Positions 61,363 through 64,000 of a DNA stretch of 64,000 nucleotides are shown in pieces. Under the pieces are notes generated by a model. The model searched no databases, had not been told where the DNA came from, and worked only from the letters and a program-made list of their open reading frames with translations. The position numbers were made by a program, and so were the translations under genes. How positions within the stretch are numbered: position 1 is the stretch's first letter; each line of letters begins with the position of its first letter. The stretch lies in contig NZ_QGKS01000493.1 of NCBI RefSeq assembly GCF_003172935.1, forward strand, positions 1 through 64,000. Direction: 5' to 3'. The stretch is from Micromonospora sicca. GTDB taxonomy: Bacteria > Actinomycetota > Actinomycetes > Mycobacteriales > Micromonosporaceae.

Positions 61363-62019
61363 ATGGGCGACGAGCAGGTGGCTGCGCCGACGAAGCAGCG
61401 GAGGATCAGTCAACGGGGCATCGCGACGCGAGAGCGGATCCTCGAGGCGGCGAACCGGCTGATGTTCGTGCGCGGAGTGAACGCGACGACCCTTGACGAC
61501 GTCCGCGAGGCAAGCCAGACGAGCAAGTCTCAGCTTTACCACCACTTCGCCGACAAGCAGGAGCTCGTGCGCGCGTTGGTCAAATATCGAGGCGCGCTTG
61601 TGCTTCAGCGCGAGCGCGGAGGGCTCGAACGACTGAGATCGTTCTCAGGGCTGGTCCGGTGGCGTAACGCGCTGGTCCAGGCCAACTCGCTGAACAACGG
61701 CAAATACGGGTGCGGCCTCGGGTCGATGGCTGTCGAGCTGTCCGATCAAGATGAGCAGGCTCGATCGATGCTGTTGGAGACGTTTGCGGCATGGGAAAAG
61801 CTGATCAGTGACGGTCTGCACCGGATGCGGGACAGCGGTGCACTGCGCCAGGACGCCGACCCGGAGAAGTTGGCCACGGGGTTGATGGCAGCTTTGCAAG
61901 GCGGCTACTTGCTGGCGAACGCCGCGCACAACGTCGCACCCATGGAAGTTGCTCTGGACATGGCGCTGGAACACATCAAATCGTTCCTCTCGGAGCCGTC
62001 CGGCGAGCCGACCCGTTAA
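61363..62019 (+). CDS. TetR/AcrR family transcriptional regulator
   Basis: A 218-residue regulator. DNA-binding domain ~18-65: RGIATRERILEAANRLMFVR, GVNATTLDDVREASQTSKSQ and LYHHFADKQELVRALV. The C-terminal domain (~70-205) ends with ALQGGYLLANAAHNVAPMEV, typical of the TetR_C group controlling oxidoreductase or drug genes. The gap to the transposase relic (~170 bases) holds its promoter. An oxidoreductase of the type often paired with such regulators lies at 63283, separated here by an IS relic. Confidence 0.9.
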   Translation: MGDEQVAAPTKQRRISQRGIATRERILEAANRLMFVRGVNATTLDDVREASQTSKSQLYHHFADKQELVRALVKYRGALVLQRERGGLERLRSFSGLVRWRNALVQANSLNNGKYGCGLGSMAVELSDQDEQARSMLLETFAAWEKLISDGLHRMRDSGALRQDADPEKLATGLMAALQGGYLLANAAHNVAPMEVALDMALEHIKSFLSEPSGEPTR

Positions 62020-62144
62020 TTTAGCCCTTTCATCGTGATCAGGCTGGTCACGGCGGGTGCGAGCAGCCCGGAGATCGATGAGGGCGAGGCTACAGGTAAG
62101 ACAGCAGTCGACCAAGATCCGATGCCCCGACCCGGAGCGTCGCC

Positions 62145-62668
62145 GTGCTGTCTCACCCCGCCACGATCCCGCTGTCCAGTCGAACCCTGAACCACCTCGC
62201 CGAATGCCTCCGTAACCACCGCCGGCAGCGTCGATCCCGGTGGCGGCGCCTGGAACCCGGCCGGCAAGCCCTACTCACCCTCGCCCATCTGCGCAACGGC
62301 GACACCGACGCCCGCCTCGCAGCCGGGTTCGGCATCGGCGTCGCCACCGCCTGGCGCTACGTCCGCGAAGCTGTCGCTCTACTCGCCGCAGCCGCGGACG
62401 ACCTGGCCGCCGCCATGGACGCATCCAAAGGCTGGCGTACGCGATCCTCGACGGCACGCTGACCCCGGTCGACCGGGTCGCCGACCAGAAGCCCTGCTAC
62501 TCCGGCAAACACAGGCGGCACGGCATGAACGTGCACGTCATCGCGGACGCGGCGGGTCGGCTGATCTGGGCATCGACCGCGCTGCCCGGTGCCACCCACG
62601 ATCTCAGCGCCGCCCGCGCTCACGGCAATGCTGCGGAGGAACTAGGCCACCGCGCGACAACGTCGTGA
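62145..62668 (+). mobile_element. Frameshifted and truncated IS5-type transposase
   Basis: GTG 62145 opens a frame with the helical N-terminus (LARLRNGDTDARLAAGFGIG-like block, HLRNGDTDARLAAGFGIGVA) ending near 62430; coding continues one base over as RLAYAILDGTLTPVDRVADQ, KPYYSGKHKRHG-type block (KPCYSGKHRRHGMNVHVIAD) and IWASTALPGATHDLSAARAH before the sequence becomes unrelated at about 62625. AAAGG where AAAAGG would keep the frame suggests a lost A near 62428. The DDE C-terminus is missing. Confidence 0.7.
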
Positions 62669-62718
62669 GGCCGCGATAGGGCTCGTCCGAGGGGTCTCCG
62701 GCGCGCGGCCCGGTAGTC

Positions 62719-63087
62719 TCAGCCACCGGCCTTCGCCCGCGCCGACTCGGCAGCAGCACGATCGGAGTAGCCGGGGTGTCGGGCGTCGATCAGATCGACA
62801 TAGGTGGTCGTTCGCGAGAGGTAGTCGACCACAAAGGGGCAGATTGCGGTGATCGTGCCCTCGCGGGCGCGGATCTCGTCGAGTACTCGCCGCACCATCG
62901 CGCCCGCCACGCCCTGGTGTTGATGACTCGACTCGACTTCGGTGTGCCGGAGGGCGTACCGGTTGGGCTTCAGGTGGGTGTAGTAGAGCCAGCCGACTAG
63001 CTCGCTGTCGCGGTAGAGCTCAAAGCGGCCATGATCGAGGCTGTCGATCAGCTCCTCGGCTACCAGTGCTTGTCCTTCACTGCTCAT
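62719..63087 (-). CDS. Small GNAT-fold N-acetyltransferase
   Basis: A 122-residue protein of the YjdJ-type GNAT group (PF14542): FELYRDSELVGWLYYTHLKP, TEVESSHQHQGVAGAMVRRV with the CoA loop QHQGVAG, and AICPFVVDYLSRTTTYVDL. These stand-alone domains acetylate unknown targets. ATG 63087 is the only good start. Confidence 0.85.
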   Translation of the reverse strand: MSSEGQALVAEELIDSLDHGRFELYRDSELVGWLYYTHLKPNRYALRHTEVESSHQHQGVAGAMVRRVLDEIRAREGTITAICPFVVDYLSRTTTYVDLIDARHPGYSDRAAAESARAKAGG

Positions 63088-63282
63088 CGGCTCACCCTTC
63101 CAACGTGTAGTTACGCCGCGCGATCAGACAGGCCCCGCCGGACTTTGAAGTCCAAGTATGGCATTTGACTGCTCGCCATGCACGCCCGAGTGCCGTACGT
63201 TTGGACTAGGTGGTCCGTTCGTGCGCTTGGCGAGAACTGCTCGAGGCCACCGACCGACGACGAACGAGGCGAGAAGAGAAAA

Positions 63283-64000
63283 TTATGGACGAACGCGGAT
63301 GATCGTCTTCCCCTTGGTCCGCTCGGTCGGGTTGAGGGCGGCGACGGCGTCGTCGAGGGCCGCGACGTTGCCGATGTTCGTCCGCACGCGTCCGTCCCGG
63401 ACCCGCCGGACGATCTCACCCAGCTGGGCGCGGTCGGACACGACAACGAAGTCGATCGCCAGGCCGTCAGCTGGCCGCACCTCCGGCGGCCCGGTGACGG
63501 TCACCAGCGTTCCTCCGGCTCGAACCAGACCCGCGGACCGCTTCTGGATGTCGCCGCCGATGACATCGAAGACCAGATCGACTCCGCCGGCGTCTTCCAG
63601 GGTGTCGTTGTCGAGGTCGACGAACTCGTGCGCGCCGAAGTCGACTGCGGTCTGCCGGCCGCTGGCACGTCCGGTGCCGATGACGTAGGCGCCGGCCTGA
63701 CGGGCGAGCTGCGTCGCCATCGAACCGACTGCGCCAGCCGCGCCGTGCACCAGGACGCTCTGTCCCGCCAGGAGGTGGCCATGATCGAACAGCCCCTGCC
63801 ACGCGGTCAGGCCCGCCATCGCGACGCCAGCGCCCACCGTGAAGTCAACGTTGCCCGGCAGCGGCGCAAGGTTGCGCGCCTCGACGACGGCATACTCCGC
63901 CAGTGTGCCGTCGCGAGTCCAGTCCGTAAGGCCGAACACCCGCTGTCCCACCGACAACCCCGTTGCTCCATAGCTGAGAGCGGTGACTACCCCGGCCACC
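63283..64000 (-). CDS. NADP-dependent quinone-oxidoreductase-like MDR protein, 5' end outside window
   Basis: The C-terminal ~239 residues of a zinc-free medium-chain dehydrogenase. VTALSYGATGLSVGQRVFGL is the catalytic-domain part, AMAGLTAWQGLFDHGHLLAG then QSVLVHGAAGAVGSMATQLA gives the AAGAVGS cofactor motif, GTGRASGRQTAVDFGAHEFV the adenine-binding strand, and GKTIIRV the usual end. No zinc-ligand Cys cluster. The frame continues upstream past 64000. Such enzymes reduce quinones or enones with NADPH. An adjacent TetR gene would be the expected regulator. Confidence 0.88.
   Translation of the reverse strand, partial: VAGVVTALSYGATGLSVGQRVFGLTDWTRDGTLAEYAVVEARNLAPLPGNVDFTVGAGVAMAGLTAWQGLFDHGHLLAGQSVLVHGAAGAVGSMATQLARQAGAYVIGTGRASGRQTAVDFGAHEFVDLDNDTLEDAGGVDLVFDVIGGDIQKRSAGLVRAGGTLVTVTGPPEVRPADGLAIDFVVVSDRAQLGEIVRRVRDGRVRTNIGNVAALDDAVAALNPTERTKGKTIIRVRP

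Noticed and set aside
62145-62668. Programmed −1 frameshift making a fusion transposase
   Set aside because: The junction (TCCAAAGG) is not a canonical slippery heptamer and the protein is also truncated at its C-terminus, so ordinary decay is simpler.
62719-63087. Possible immunity or toxin-antitoxin role for the small GNAT gene
   Set aside because: It has a YjdJ-type GNAT fold but no partner antitoxin with a ribbon-helix-helix domain next to it.

Overview
The window is high-GC actinobacterial DNA with G/C-rich third codon positions, frequent GTG and TTG starts, two large SARP/AfsR-type regulators, many secreted hydrolases and a HelR-type RNA polymerase recycling ATPase. It fits a filamentous actinomycete, most likely Micromonosporaceae. 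The family assignment is inference from gene content; no rRNA or other taxonomic marker is present. No tRNA, rRNA or CRISPR array was seen.

Layout. 1-8.8 kb: the 3' part of a D-Ala-D-Ala carboxypeptidase, three small secreted proteins, a GHL10-type glycosidase-like protein, a luciferase-like monooxygenase/FMN reductase pair, another FMN reductase, an msrB-msrA operon and an HbpS-like protein. 8.8-24.8 kb: a secretome block with a 1,872-residue multidomain GH92 mannosidase divergent from a GH30-CBM6 enzyme, a gene of unknown function, an M43 metalloprotease and an S8 subtilase. The unknown gene and the metalloprotease each carry one in-frame TAG. Between metalloprotease and subtilase lies a cluster of broken genes (RibD-like, SDR, LysR, subtilase N-terminus). 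24.8-31.3 kb: two paralogous SARP/NB-ARC/TPR regulators flanking an ECF sigma factor, with no biosynthetic cluster visible. 31.6-38.5 kb: acetyltransferase, helR, a PPOX protein, an AraC-VOC pair and a second VOC gene, mixed with relics of a glycosyltransferase, a phosphotransferase, a second PPOX protein, a UvrA-like ABC protein and an AraC tail.

38.5-50.8 kb: SDR-hydrolase pair, an unrecognised 463-residue protein, a membrane acyltransferase, a TioE-type MerR regulator divergent from an erythromycin-esterase-like gene, an ECF41 sigma factor (SigJ type) divergent from a DoxX-like gene, a BBE-type flavoprotein, and a MarR-SnoaL pair. 49.6-55.6 kb is scarred by IS110, IS701 and IS256 remnants and holds an HD-domain gene whose 5' end is IS701 DNA, a tandemly duplicated LtrA protein, a 5'-truncated AAA ATPase and an AlpA-like relic. 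55.7-64 kb: a second secreted GH30 enzyme with an F5/8C domain, acetyltransferases, an MFS exporter, two decayed IS5-type elements, a TetR regulator and a zinc-free alcohol-dehydrogenase-type oxidoreductase cut by the window end.

Functionally, the coherent themes are extracellular glycan and protein breakdown (GH92, two GH30, GHL10, subtilase, M43 protease) and antibiotic or redox defence (helR, esterase, msrBA, flavin systems). The most striking structural feature is the amount of partial gene decay, including two TAG interruptions 758 bp apart in an identical 10-base context.
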